Origin: Aquincola tertiaricarbonis
GTDB taxonomy: Bacteria > Pseudomonadota > Gammaproteobacteria > Burkholderiales > Burkholderiaceae_C
DNA: 64,000 nt
Assembly: GCF_023573145.1 (NCBI RefSeq)
Contig: NZ_CP097635.1
Span: forward strand, 2,790,001-2,854,000
Direction: 5' to 3'
Position 1 is the first letter of the stretch. Each line of letters begins with the position of its first letter. Under the pieces are notes generated by a model, which made no database searches, had not been told where the DNA came from, and worked only from the letters and a program-made list of their open reading frames with translations. The position numbers and the translations under genes are program-made. Shown piece after piece: positions 15,279-22,861 of the stretch.

Positions 15279-15950
15279 ATGAAGTACGCCCTTGCCCCCG
15301 TGCTGGCCCTGACCTGCGCGCTGGCCATGCCCCTGGCCGCCCAGGCCGAAACCGTGTCGCTGCAGGTCAGCGGCACCGGTGTGTCGGCCAGCCTGACCAT
15401 CACCTACGGTGCGCAGACCGATGCCAAGTACCCGGATGCCTATGTGGTCACCGGCATCAGCGGCAGCTTCAGCGACGCCTCGGTCGGCATCAGCAATGCC
15501 ACGGTGCTGGGGCTGGTGAAGACCACCTTCAACGTGCCCGATGCCACCAACCTACTGGCGCCGGCCAACTTCAGCCGCTTTGCGGTGGCCTCGGGCCTGG
15601 GGCCGCAGAACAACGGCTACCTGTCCTACGACAACCTGTTCTGGCCCGGCGGCGCCCCGCAGACGGCCAGCGACTATCCCGCCTATGGCGGCATGCTCGA
15701 CATCTATGGCCTGATGTTCCGCATCGGCGACGGCAAGGTGGTGAACCTGTGGAGCAACGGCGTCTTCGACGGCCCGGCCCTCGGCCCCATCTACGGGCTG
15801 GCCGTGGCCACGGTGGACCAGGCCTTGGCCTACCACGAGGGCATCAGCGTGACGGCGGTGCCGGAGCCCGCCACCACGGCCCTGCTGCTGCTGGGCCTGG
15901 GCGCCACCGGCTGGGCCGCACGGCGCCAGCGGGGCACACGCGCGGGCTGA
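15279..15950 (+). CDS. PEP-CTERM sorting-domain protein
   Basis: A 223-residue secreted protein with ribosome-binding site TTGGAGGAGA before the ATG at 15279. A signal peptide (ALAPVLALTCALAMPLAAQAE) is followed by a beta domain. This contains DAYVVTGISGSFSDASVGI, NNGYLSYDNLFWPGGAPQT and GGMLDIYGLMFRIGDGKVVNLWSNG, a pattern common in small PEP-CTERM proteins that describe themselves only by the anchor. The C-terminus has VPEPATTALLLLGLGATGW and ARRQRGTR, a canonical sorting signal. Divergent from the PEP-CTERM gene ending its promoter side at 15071, and convergent with the truncated haemoglobin gene, whose stop codon begins one base after this one. Confidence 0.85.
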   Translation: MKYALAPVLALTCALAMPLAAQAETVSLQVSGTGVSASLTITYGAQTDAKYPDAYVVTGISGSFSDASVGISNATVLGLVKTTFNVPDATNLLAPANFSRFAVASGLGPQNNGYLSYDNLFWPGGAPQTASDYPAYGGMLDIYGLMFRIGDGKVVNLWSNGVFDGPALGPIYGLAVATVDQALAYHEGISVTAVPEPATTALLLLGLGATGWAARRQRGTRAG

Positions 15951-16451
15951 TCAGCGCGTGATGATCTGACGGTACATCGGCGCCAGCCTCGCCAGCAGGC
16001 GGTTCTGGCTGCCGAACGGAATGCCCAGGCTGTCCATCGTGGCCTGCAGCACTTCCACCTGCGCCAGGCTGTCGGCCTTGCTGATCTTCAGGTCGGCGTG
16101 CGAGGCCTTCATCGTGTCGCCTTCGTACACGCAGGGGCCGGCCAGCACCTGGCACAGCTGGTCGCCCAGCTGCTTCTTCAGCTCCGAGAGCTTGGTCTTC
16201 TCGAAGTAGTGACCAATGCGCGGGTCGGCCCGCATGTTGTCGACGAACAGGCTGGAGAGCTTGCGCACGCCCTCGACCCCGCCGAAGTCGGCCAGCAGTG
16301 CCGGATCGGGCGCGAACACCGGCACCAGCGGTTCGGCCGCCGGGGCGGGCTGGGCCTGGGCCAGCGGCGCCAGGCCGGCCAGCGCCAGCAGCAGGGGGAG
16401 GGTGGCGGCACGGCCGCAGAAGGTCTTGGTCATGGCGATAGCGGTGCGCAT
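15951..16451 (-). CDS. Periplasmic group 1 truncated haemoglobin
   Basis: A 166-residue protein. The start at 16451 overlaps the DUF3034 stop (ATGA). Residues 1-35 form a signal peptide (LPLLLALAGLAPLAQAQ), unusual for a globin. The mature region fits the 2-over-2 truncated haemoglobin fold: FGGVEGVRKLSSLFVDNMRADPRIGHYFEKTKLSELKKQLGDQLCQVLAGPCVYEGDTMKASH in sequence. This includes the B-helix F-V-D-N region and a histidine in the MKASHADLKIS motif near residue 118 as candidate proximal ligand. Such globins bind O2 or NO. Export suggests periplasmic gas binding or detoxification. It is coupled to the DUF3034 outer-membrane-type gene. Confidence 0.8.
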   Translation of the reverse strand: MRTAIAMTKTFCGRAATLPLLLALAGLAPLAQAQPAPAAEPLVPVFAPDPALLADFGGVEGVRKLSSLFVDNMRADPRIGHYFEKTKLSELKKQLGDQLCQVLAGPCVYEGDTMKASHADLKISKADSLAQVEVLQATMDSLGIPFGSQNRLLARLAPMYRQIITR

Positions 16452-17362
16452 CACAGGCCCGCTTGTATGGACAAGTAGGTGCCGCGCTGGCGCTCGTGGC
16501 CCACGATCTGGCCGAGGTCCACCCAGGCCAGCGTGAAGGACAGGTGCTTGTTCGGTGCCCAGGCCACGAACACGTCCTTCCAGTCCGATTCCTTGAAGGC
16601 CGGGCCGGCAAAGGCCAGGCGGTCGGGCTTGAAGCGGTACTCGGCGCCGATGGCCAGGTCCTTGCGCAACAGCTTGGCGACGGAGAACTCGGGCTGCAGC
16701 CGCATGCGGCGGTCGCCGGTGGTGCCGAAGCCCAGCAAGCCGTTCTGGTTGGCCTGCGTGGCGCGCAGCGTGCCGTTGAGCAGCACGCCCTGCGCCAGCA
16801 GCAGCTTGGTGGCGCTGGCATACACCTCCACGCCATGGCGCTTGGCGCCCACCGAATCCAGCACGCCGCCGACGGCGCTGCCCGGGTCCAGGTGCTTGTA
16901 GAACAGTCCCACGGCCACCTGAGGCTGCCAGGTGTCCGAGTTGAGCACCGCATCGCCGGCCAGCTTGAGCTTGACGCCGGCGATGTCCAGCTTGAGCGTG
17001 GTGCGGGGCACCACGACACCGGCATCGAAGTCCTGCCGCGCCAGCGACAGCTCCACCCGGTCGTGGATGCCGACGGTGGCACCCTTGACCGTGAGCGCGT
17101 AGTCCGACACCACCGCGCGGGTGACGAAGGCGGTGCCGCCCACCTCGTGCTCGGTGGCCTGCGTGCCTGTCACCGCCCAGGGGGTGAGCCCGCCGCCGGC
17201 CGCGCCGTCGATGGAGCTCACGCCCGCGGTCAGCAGCAGCTTGCTGCGCGCGGTGGGCCGGGGCGCCGGCGCCTCATCGCTCGGCGCCGCAGCCGCGGGC
17301 AGGGACAGCGCGAGCGCGCAGCACAGCAGGGGAAGGGCAGGAGACGACATCGGCGGACGCAT
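16451..17362 (-). CDS. DUF3034 family protein
   Basis: A 303-residue secreted protein (an ATG at 17350 is an alternative start). The signal peptide ends near LPAAAAPS. The opening KLLLTAGVSSIDGAAGGGLTPWAV is the signature of DUF3034. It is followed by alternating strands such as DYALTVKGATVGIHDRVELSLARQ and YASATKLLLAQGVLLNGTLR, ending in YLSIQAGL. This fits an outer-membrane beta-barrel, although the family has no assigned function. It is translationally coupled to a periplasmic truncated haemoglobin, so the two probably act together. The promoter should lie in the 175-base gap to 17537, where I see no clear motif. Confidence 0.8.
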   Translation of the reverse strand: MRPPMSSPALPLLCCALALSLPAAAAPSDEAPAPRPTARSKLLLTAGVSSIDGAAGGGLTPWAVTGTQATEHEVGGTAFVTRAVVSDYALTVKGATVGIHDRVELSLARQDFDAGVVVPRTTLKLDIAGVKLKLAGDAVLNSDTWQPQVAVGLFYKHLDPGSAVGGVLDSVGAKRHGVEVYASATKLLLAQGVLLNGTLRATQANQNGLLGFGTTGDRRMRLQPEFSVAKLLRKDLAIGAEYRFKPDRLAFAGPAFKESDWKDVFVAWAPNKHLSFTLAWVDLGQIVGHERQRGTYLSIQAGL

Positions 17363-17537
17363 CGAAGGAATGACGAACGCTTATCGGCCGGCTGGCTGGC
17401 GGGTTGAACGGTTGTTGTGGTTCGGTGCTTGGGGTGGCCGGGCCGGTCTCCTGCCCGTAGGATGGGGTGACTCCACACCCGCACGGCGTCGCCATGCCTG
17501 TCTGCCCACTTGTCAACCATTGCGGCTGTCCGCTCTG

Positions 17538-17903
17538 ATGAAGCGCCCGGGGCACCCGTGCGTATGGCTGGAAGCGCGGCTGACCGCGCCTGTCACGCCA
17601 TGGTGGTGCCGCTTGGCAGGCGCCGTGCCTTGCATGTTCGGCGTGCTCATCGCGCTGGGCCTGATCGATGAGCTGGTGGCCGCGCTGTCAGGCACGGCGG
17701 ACAAGCCGCGGGACCCTGCGCTGTTCCTCGTCTTGGCGCCGATTGGCGCCTTTTGCCTGGAGATGGGCGCGCGCCTCGTGCTGGCCCGCCGCAACCGCCA
17801 TGGCTCATTGATGAGCCCGATGTCGTGGCGTGTGCTGGGCAGCGTGTTCGCGGCGTTCTGCTTCGGGATTGCGCATCATCTGGAGCGGAGGGAGCCACGG
17901 TGA
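17538..17903 (+). CDS. Small membrane protein of unknown function
   Basis: A 121-residue protein with two or three hydrophobic helices: WWCRLAGAVPCMFGVLIALGLIDELVAAL near residue 20, LFLVLAPIGAFCLEMGARLVLA near 65, and a third around WRVLGSVFAAFCFGIAHHL. I do not recognise the family. The start was chosen as the first ATG that leaves an orthodox membrane topology; there is no clear ribosome-binding site. The stop overlaps the GTG start of the secreted hydrolase (GTGA), so the two are probably co-translated. Confidence 0.55.
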   Translation: MKRPGHPCVWLEARLTAPVTPWWCRLAGAVPCMFGVLIALGLIDELVAALSGTADKPRDPALFLVLAPIGAFCLEMGARLVLARRNRHGSLMSPMSWRVLGSVFAAFCFGIAHHLERREPR

Positions 17904-18961
17904 GGGCGGGGCGCGCGTGGCGGCTGTGCCTGCTGATGATCACGGCGACATCTACCACCAGTGGGACGTGGGCGGCGCCTGTGTTCGATCTCAGCGATGG
18001 CCAGGTCGGCCGGTTCGAGTACGAGTCGATGACGCCACCGAGCCGGCATCTTTATGCACGGCATTTGTCGAGCGGCACGACTTCGGTTTCCATCCCGGCC
18101 GAGTTGTTGATGCCGCCGGGTGTCTCTTCCGAAGTCCGAGTACCCGCGGTTGTGCTCAGCCACGGCAGCGGTGGCGTGGAGCCGCCGTTGCGGCAGGTGT
18201 GGGTCAAAGTCCTGAACGCAGCGGGGTACGCCGTTCTCATACCCGACAGCTACGCACCGCGCGGTGTCGTCGAAACCAATTCGAACCAGGACCTGGTGCC
18301 CTACCCGGCCCATGTGGCGGATGCGATGAACGCGCTGCGGGTGCTGATTCGGCACCCGCGGATCGATCCGGCACGCATCTTTCACATCGGCTTTTCAAGA
18401 GGGGGCAGTGCGGCCTTCGATACCGCTTGGCCGACTTGGTCCGATCCGGTAAATACCGACACGGTGAAGTTTGCAGGGCATGTCGTCTTCTATCCAGGCA
18501 ACTGCAACATCCGCTATCGGACCGACGACCGTGAGACGAGCACCGCACCGATGCTGGTGCTGCTGGCTGACCGCGACCTGGAAGAAGCTCAGGACGTGGC
18601 CGTTTGCCGGCGCTGGTATGACGAATTGATCGCCAAGGGCAACACCATCCGCTACAAGGAGTTCAAAGGTGCCCGTCACGGATTCGACACTGACAACTTC
18701 GTCTACTGCGTCAACCCGCGCACCACGAGCTCTCGCAACTGCGACATCGAGGTGTTCATGACCCTCCAGCCCGGAAGTGGGCTGGGCCGCGATGCTTTCG
18801 ACTTCAAGGCCCGGCGCCCGCTGACGACTGGACCGGCGTTTGCCGATGCAGCGCGGGCGTGCATCGCCATCGTGCCGGGATCTCGCGGGGGTGGTGATGC
18901 CCGAGCCATACAGGCACAGGCGGTGCGCGACACGTTGGAGTTTCTGGAGCAGATTCGCTGA
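17900..18961 (+). CDS. Secreted dienelactone-hydrolase-like alpha/beta hydrolase
   Basis: A 353-residue protein starting at GTG, which overlaps the previous stop and follows GGAGGGAG by a few bases. It begins with a signal peptide (LCLLMITATSTTSGTWA). The fold is alpha/beta hydrolase of the dienelactone hydrolase type: VPAVVLSHGSGG near residue 85, IFHIGFSRGGSAAF with nucleophile serine near 160, MLVLLADRDLEEA with aspartate near 220, and GARHGFDTDNF with histidine near 260. A C-terminal extension of about 60 residues with paired cysteines follows. It would hydrolyse an ester or lactone in the periplasm; the substrate is unknown. Confidence 0.8.
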   Translation: MRAGRAWRLCLLMITATSTTSGTWAAPVFDLSDGQVGRFEYESMTPPSRHLYARHLSSGTTSVSIPAELLMPPGVSSEVRVPAVVLSHGSGGVEPPLRQVWVKVLNAAGYAVLIPDSYAPRGVVETNSNQDLVPYPAHVADAMNALRVLIRHPRIDPARIFHIGFSRGGSAAFDTAWPTWSDPVNTDTVKFAGHVVFYPGNCNIRYRTDDRETSTAPMLVLLADRDLEEAQDVAVCRRWYDELIAKGNTIRYKEFKGARHGFDTDNFVYCVNPRTTSSRNCDIEVFMTLQPGSGLGRDAFDFKARRPLTTGPAFADAARACIAIVPGSRGGGDARAIQAQAVRDTLEFLEQIR

Positions 18962-19139
18962 GGGGTGGACGGCTCGACCGCCGCCTTGCGCCCTGGCTGC
19001 AGGCGGTGGCGACTTCGCAAGGGAGGAGCTATGTGGCGGTAACGGGGTTCAAGCGTGTTTGTATGTCACCGCGGCAACCGGGTCGGCGTGAAGGGCCGGT
19101 GGCATGCCGGAACCAGCTATCCGGTGTAACAGCGCGGAC

Positions 19140-19195
19140 AAAGCAAAAAGCCCCTGAACCGCGGGTCGAGGTTGACCTGGTATTCAGGGGCTTCA
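19140..19195 (-). terminator. Terminator-like hairpin, copy 2 (left boundary of island)
   Basis: AAAGCAAAAAGCCCCTGAA (19140-19158) and TTCAGGGGCTTCA (19183-19195) form an 11-bp stem. On the minus strand it ends in CTTTTTGCTTT, a rho-independent terminator. Arms and tail are identical to those of the tRNA-Ser terminator at 21684-21741, while the loops differ. It marks the left edge of the accessory genes. The rest of the 414-base gap 18962-19375 holds only the XRE remnant. Confidence 0.6.
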
Positions 19196-19307
19196 GGTCT
19201 TCCGGCTTTGCGATGCACTGGACATCACGCCTTCGGACATGCTCAAGGACGTTGAACGCCGAATGCGAGTGCAGGCAAAGGGCCGCGCCACCACTGCGAC
19301 GGATTGA
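19191..19307 (+). pseudogene. 3' remnant of an XRE-type regulator gene
   Basis: Starting inside the right arm of the hairpin, one frame reads VFRLCDALDITPSDML, then KDVERRMRVQAKG and a TGA at 19305. L-x-x-A/D-A-L-x-I-T-P-S-x-M/L-L followed by an acidic/basic helix is how many Cro/C1-type HTH regulators end. No start codon or upstream helices exist; the frame closes at 19173 on the other side of the hairpin. It looks like the tail of a gene cut when the island arose. It is too short for certainty. Confidence 0.4.
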
Positions 19308-19375
19308 CCGCCGCTAGTGCCGTGCAACTGATTGCAGGCCGTCCCCTCACGCCTGCCCGCTGCATCGGGTCACGA

Positions 19376-20005
19376 TCACCAAACGCCCTCAATCGACGGG
19401 GCACGCAAGACAAGTTTCTTGGGCCTGCCGTGACTGTCACCTAGGGCTAGTTCCTTCACGGCCGCTGGGGGACGCCGAAACCAAACAAGGCAGACATTCG
19501 CTAGGTCAATCGAGCCCGCCGATTGGGAGTCAATCAGCGATTCAGCAAGCGCGGAATCATGTTCAAGGTAGAAGTCCCCGGCCCGCTGTAGCTCGTTGAT
19601 GTCGGACTTCCGTTCCGCCAATGGCTTCTGAAGCATCCGGCGCGGCACGTCCAATGGGTGCCCGTCTTCCTTGAAGGCCATGCCCATGATGGGGGCCATG
19701 AAGTCAATCAGCCACCCTTGGCACTCGACCCATGCATGAAATGCCTGCCCGTCACTTTCCGGCCCGTCACCCATGCGGCCATACATGGCGACGGTTGAGC
19801 TTTTCTCGTCAACCATCATCCCCATGAATCCGGCGCTGATCATGGCGGGCAGCTTGTAATGCTCTCGAAGGATCAACGTCCCCGCGATGGTGAACAGGAT
19901 GCAGGCCCGATGCGTGCGGGCAACTTCCGTTGCCTCAAGAACGCTGTAGATGACCTGATAGATGCGCTCATAGTCGGGCAGCGCCAGAAGTGGGCGTGTT
20001 TTCAT
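19376..20005 (-). CDS. DUF2026 family protein
   Basis: A 209-residue cytoplasmic protein. The opening KTRPLLALPDYERIYQVIYSVLEATEV and the central cysteine-containing HRACILFTIAGTLILREHY are characteristic of DUF2026. So are FHAWVECQGWLIDFMAPIM near residue 100 and DLANVCLVWFRRPP near the end. The C-x-x-F, H-A-W-V and D pattern recalls a papain/transglutaminase-like catalytic Cys-His-Asp arrangement, but I know of no proven activity. The gene is visibly less GC-rich than its surroundings and belongs to the tRNA-Ser-associated island. The hairpin at 19140-19195 would terminate its transcript. Typical cargo of mobile elements. Confidence 0.75.
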   Translation of the reverse strand: MKTRPLLALPDYERIYQVIYSVLEATEVARTHRACILFTIAGTLILREHYKLPAMISAGFMGMMVDEKSSTVAMYGRMGDGPESDGQAFHAWVECQGWLIDFMAPIMGMAFKEDGHPLDVPRRMLQKPLAERKSDINELQRAGDFYLEHDSALAESLIDSQSAGSIDLANVCLVWFRRPPAAVKELALGDSHGRPKKLVLRAPSIEGVW

Positions 20006-20074
20006 GCCAACACCTTACACGAGGCAGGAAAACACCACGCCCACGCCCGCCCTGCAAAACGGTTTGCTAGCGAA

Positions 20075-20341
20075 TCAGCCCCGAGCTTCCCGGCGCGGTT
20101 CGTCCTCAGCCACACGCCACCGCCAGTAGCGGTCAGGCTTCACCCAGACCACCGTGGTTGCAGTCAGCTTGAGGAATGCAGCAAGCACCGACTTGCCGAT
20201 GGCCTGATTGCCGTCTGCATTCTCGACCAGCAAGTCTTCCCGCTTCGCCTTGACGAGGTAGTCCACCACGTCATCTTGGTAGATGCAGCCGTCACGCTCG
20301 ACCCGGGCGAGCATCCAAGCCGCTACCGTGTCGGGAGTCAT
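20075..20341 (-). CDS. Small hypothetical protein
   Basis: An 88-residue protein coupled to the DUF2158 gene: the stop and start share a base in TGATG. The sequence starts MTPDTVAAWMLARVERDGCIYQDDVVDYLVKAKREDLLVENADGNQAIGKSVL in outline. It ends in a basic/aromatic patch (VWVKPDRYWRWRVAEDEPRREARG). N-terminal helices plus the later GKSVLAAFLKLT segment could form a small winged-helix-like domain, similar to accessory proteins of mobile elements. No family is recognised. Island gene, moderate GC. Confidence 0.6.
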   Translation of the reverse strand: MTPDTVAAWMLARVERDGCIYQDDVVDYLVKAKREDLLVENADGNQAIGKSVLAAFLKLTATTVVWVKPDRYWRWRVAEDEPRREARG

Positions 20342-20538
20342 CACGGGGCCTTGGGTTGGGGCGGCACAAGTTCCAGCGATTCAATGGGAAAAATTCCATT
20401 TTCCAGCTTCTTGCCCGCGAACCATTGGCAGTCAACGACCGTTTCTGCGTCGTTGGTGAATCGCTTCACCGTCATGTCGGGGCCACCCGACTTCAGTTTG
20501 ACGATAGTTCCCACTTTGTACGCCTTGCCCTGAGCCAT
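20341..20538 (-). CDS. DUF2158 (YodC-like) protein
   Basis: A 65-residue protein. The start at 20538 is preceded by AAGAAAGG on the minus strand, so the longer upstream frame is not needed. The sequence YKVGTIVKLKSGGPDMTVKRFTND, followed by a cysteine-tryptophan-phenylalanine block (DCQWFAGKKLENGIFPIESLELV), matches the DUF2158/YodC pattern: V-x-L-K-S-G-G-P-x-M-T-V, then C-x-W-F. Function is unknown; these small proteins are frequent on plasmids, phages and islands. The 212 bases upstream (20539-20750) hold no gene I can support and presumably carry its promoter. Confidence 0.8.
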   Translation of the reverse strand: MAQGKAYKVGTIVKLKSGGPDMTVKRFTNDAETVVDCQWFAGKKLENGIFPIESLELVPPQPKAP

Positions 20539-20750
20539 GTTTGCCTTTCTTGGAGACGGGAGACCATCCCCCGACCCTTTGCGATGTGGGGGTTTACTGC
20601 GAAAGTTCAAGGGATCAAGGCCTGTTCCGGCAAGGCCCCAATGCACTTGATTGCAAAGTGCTCAAACCGCATGGCCTTGGTAAGCCACTGGCGGGAGGCC
20701 TGCGGGCGATAAAGTAAACCGGATGGGTCCGAAAGGGCCTACCCGAATTC

Positions 20751-21638
20751 TTAGCCACCTACGCGCGCGGCGTTCTTCCTCTCGATCAACCGCTTGACAG
20801 TGGCGTCCATCTCCTTGTCTTCAGCCAGCGCTGCGTCCACCCGCTCAACGAACTCCGTCAGGACCAATCGAATGTCGCCCGCGTCCTGTAGACACTCTTC
20901 GTCGGTCCGGTTGTGGAGCCCCTCGCTGAGGGCTGCATACAGCAAGGTGAGCGGGTCCTCCCCCTTGATGCGGAGTGCCTGGGGAAGCGCATGAGTGATT
21001 TTCTTGACTGCATCAGTGAACCTGGTTTCCCGCTTGGCGGCCTCCAGGTCCTTCACCAAATCCGCATCACCGCCCATCAGCTGGCAGACAGAGATGATCC
21101 GGTCAAAGATGGCCCCCCGCTTGCCGTCTACAACGCGCCGGTAGTAGGTGAATGCAGCGATGCCCATAGCCTGCCGCTCCGCACGAAGCCCCTTGAAGAA
21201 GTAGTCGCGCTCACGCCCAACGAGCTTCAAGAGTCGCTCAGGGGGAGGTGGCCCAAAGTGCGGCTCCTCCCCAAACTTCATCATCACTGCGGGGCCTAAG
21301 CTGCCCGCATCTTCGGGAAGGAAGAATCGCAGAGCGAAGGCTTTGTGCCCCGCCCGGCAGTTGTTGCACCAGTAGTCTAAGAAGTGGCGGGCACCTTTGC
21401 CCCTATTCAGTTCGATGTCATCTCGCGAAGAAAACAGTCTGGGTCCTCCACACTCGGAGCCCTCGCAAGTGAACGTCAACCTCGGTAGCACAACCTTGGA
21501 GTGGCCAGGATAGTTCGTGGGCTTCAGGATCAGGTTGACGGTTCTTTGGCTGCCAGGCGGAACCTCTTGCAAGAACTGTTGTAGTGACACCGCGACGGTA
21601 ACTGGTGCCTTGGGTTCTGTGCCTTCGGATTGCGACAT
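20751..21638 (-). CDS. Hypothetical island protein with zinc-ribbon-like cysteines
   Basis: A 295-residue cytoplasmic protein with no family that I recognise. An N-terminal beta region (VTVAVSLQQFLQEVPPGSQRTVNLIL) leads to LTFTCEGSECGG near residue 53 and YWCNNCRAGHKAF near 90. The C-x4-C and C-x2-C pairs could bind one zinc ion. The remainder is helical: LLKLVGRERDYFFKGLRAERQAMGIAAFTYYRRVVDGKR near 135-175. After it comes a long helical domain (LYAALSEGLHNRTDEECLQDAGDIRLVLTEFVERVDAALAE). The arrangement, with a helical pair ending in L-S-E-G-L-H-N, recalls DUF4145-type proteins of defence islands, but this is a guess. It is AT-richer than its neighbours. Confidence 0.6.
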   Translation of the reverse strand: MSQSEGTEPKAPVTVAVSLQQFLQEVPPGSQRTVNLILKPTNYPGHSKVVLPRLTFTCEGSECGGPRLFSSRDDIELNRGKGARHFLDYWCNNCRAGHKAFALRFFLPEDAGSLGPAVMMKFGEEPHFGPPPPERLLKLVGRERDYFFKGLRAERQAMGIAAFTYYRRVVDGKRGAIFDRIISVCQLMGGDADLVKDLEAAKRETRFTDAVKKITHALPQALRIKGEDPLTLLYAALSEGLHNRTDEECLQDAGDIRLVLTEFVERVDAALAEDKEMDATVKRLIERKNAARVGG

Positions 21639-21683
21639 GGCAGGGCCGCCTCTCTGTAAGTGCGTGGGGGAAAAGCGTGGGGG

Positions 21684-21741
21684 AAAGCAAAAAGCCCCTG
21701 AACGCTAAGTCATTGATTTGACTCAGCTTTCAGGGGCTTCA
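21684..21741 (-). terminator. tRNA-Ser terminator, copy 1 (right boundary of island)
   Basis: Directly downstream of tRNA-Ser on the minus strand, TTCAGGGGCTTCA (21729-21741) pairs with AAGCCCCTGAA, and the transcript ends in CTTTTTGCTTT. Arms and tail are identical to the hairpin at 19140-19195. Next to it, at 21662-21688, is a short tandem repeat (GTGGGGGAAAAGC, GTGGGGGAAAGC). Confidence 0.75.
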
Positions 21742-21747
21742 AAACAC

Positions 21748-21838
21748 TGGCGGAGAGAGCGGGATTCGAACCCGCGGTGGGCTGTTAACCCACACACGCT
21801 TTCCAGGCGTGCGACTTAAACCGCTCATCCATCTCTCC
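21748..21838 (-). tRNA. tRNA-Ser (anticodon GGA)
   Basis: The minus strand gives a 91-base class II tRNA. The acceptor GGAGAGA pairs with TCTCTCC, a G discriminator follows, and CCA is encoded. The anticodon loop CTGGAAA gives GGA, reading UCC/UCU. A long variable arm (GTGTGGGTTAACAGCCCAC) and the T-loop GGTTCGAATCC complete it. It is followed by its own terminator and by the accessory island, a common integration position. Confidence 0.97.
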
Positions 21839-21887
21839 GGGAAGCCCAAGAGTGTAGCCCAGGTTTCGGGCGTTTTGGCAGCGGGCG

Positions 21888-22838
21888 TCAGCGCGTTGTG
21901 TTGGGCGGGCGCACGGGGGTGGTGGCGGGCACGTCGGCGCTCTTGAAGAGGGCCATCGCGGTGGCGATCAGGCCGCTCACCTCGCTCATGTTCCCGGGCA
22001 CGATCATCGTGTTGTTGGTCTTGGCCAGCTGGCCGAAGGCGTCCACCGCCTTTTCGGCCACCTTCAGCTGCACGGCCTCGGGGCCGCCCGGCTGGCGCAG
22101 GGCTTCGGCGATCTTGGCGATGGCCTCGGCGGTGGCGTCGGCCACGGCCACGATGGCGGCGGCTTCGCCTTGGGCGCGGTTGATGTCGGCCTGCTTCTCG
22201 CCTTCCGATCGGGCGATGTTGGCCTCGCGTTCGCCGGTGGCGATGTTGATCTGCTCCTGGCGCCGGCCTTCGGACGCCGCGATCAGCGCGCGCTTCTCTC
22301 GCTCGGCGGTGATCTGCGCCTGCATCGAGCGCAGGATCTCGGCCGGCGGCGCCAGGTCCTTGATCTCGTAGCGCAGCACCTTCACGCCCCAGTTGGCGGC
22401 CGCCTCGTCCAGCGCGTTCACCACCGCGGCATTGATGGCGTCGCGCTCCTCGAAGGTCTTGTCCAGCTCCATCTTGCCGATCACGCTGCGCAGCGTGGTC
22501 TGCGCCAGCTGGGTGATGGCGACGATGTAGTTGCTGCTGCCGTAGCTGGCGCGCATGGGGTCGGTCACCTGGAAGTACAGGATGCCGTCCACCGTCAGCT
22601 GGGTGTTGTCCTTGGTGATGCAGACCTGGCTGGGCACGTCCAGCGGAATTTCCTTCAGCGAGTGCTTGTAGGCCACCCGGTCGACGAAGGGCACCAGGAA
22701 GTTCAGGCCCGGCGTCAGCGTGGCGTTGTACTTGCCCAGGCGTTCGACGACCCAGGCGTTCTGCTGCGGCACCACCTTGAGGGTGCGCACGACGAACACC
22801 ACGGTCACGACGAGCAGGACGATCGCGATGATTTCCAT
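21888..22838 (-). CDS. SPFH/Band 7 (stomatin/paraslipin-like) membrane protein
   Basis: A 316-residue protein with one N-terminal membrane helix (IIAIVLLVVTVVFVVRTL). A prohibitin/Band 7 domain follows (VPQQNAWVVERLGKYNATLTPGLNFLVPFVDRV through RYEIKDLAPP), then a charged coiled coil, and a C-terminal oligomerisation tail (NTMIVPGNMSEVSGLIATAMALFK). Such proteins form large membrane-bound rings and microdomains that modulate membrane protease and channel activity. The gene lies 23 bases downstream of an NfeD-type gene, its classic partner in bacteria. The pair forms an operon. Confidence 0.93.
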   Translation of the reverse strand: MEIIAIVLLVVTVVFVVRTLKVVPQQNAWVVERLGKYNATLTPGLNFLVPFVDRVAYKHSLKEIPLDVPSQVCITKDNTQLTVDGILYFQVTDPMRASYGSSNYIVAITQLAQTTLRSVIGKMELDKTFEERDAINAAVVNALDEAAANWGVKVLRYEIKDLAPPAEILRSMQAQITAEREKRALIAASEGRRQEQINIATGEREANIARSEGEKQADINRAQGEAAAIVAVADATAEAIAKIAEALRQPGGPEAVQLKVAEKAVDAFGQLAKTNNTMIVPGNMSEVSGLIATAMALFKSADVPATTPVRPPNTTR

Positions 22839-22861
22839 GTGTTACCTGAGGGGGAAGAGCG

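Noticed and set aside
17121..17537. Extended N-terminus for the small membrane protein
   Set aside because: The extension is antisense to the DUF3034 gene and gives no plausible protein; the ATG at 17538 fits the topology.
19006..19317. Plus-strand ORF of 103 codons in the gap left of the island
   Set aside because: It runs through the terminator hairpin, has unbiased composition, and is in a different frame from the XRE-like remnant, which makes better protein sense.
19140..21838. Integrase or att duplication of the tRNA-Ser 3' end
   Set aside because: No integrase gene and no second copy of the tRNA 3' sequence are visible; only the terminator arms are duplicated.
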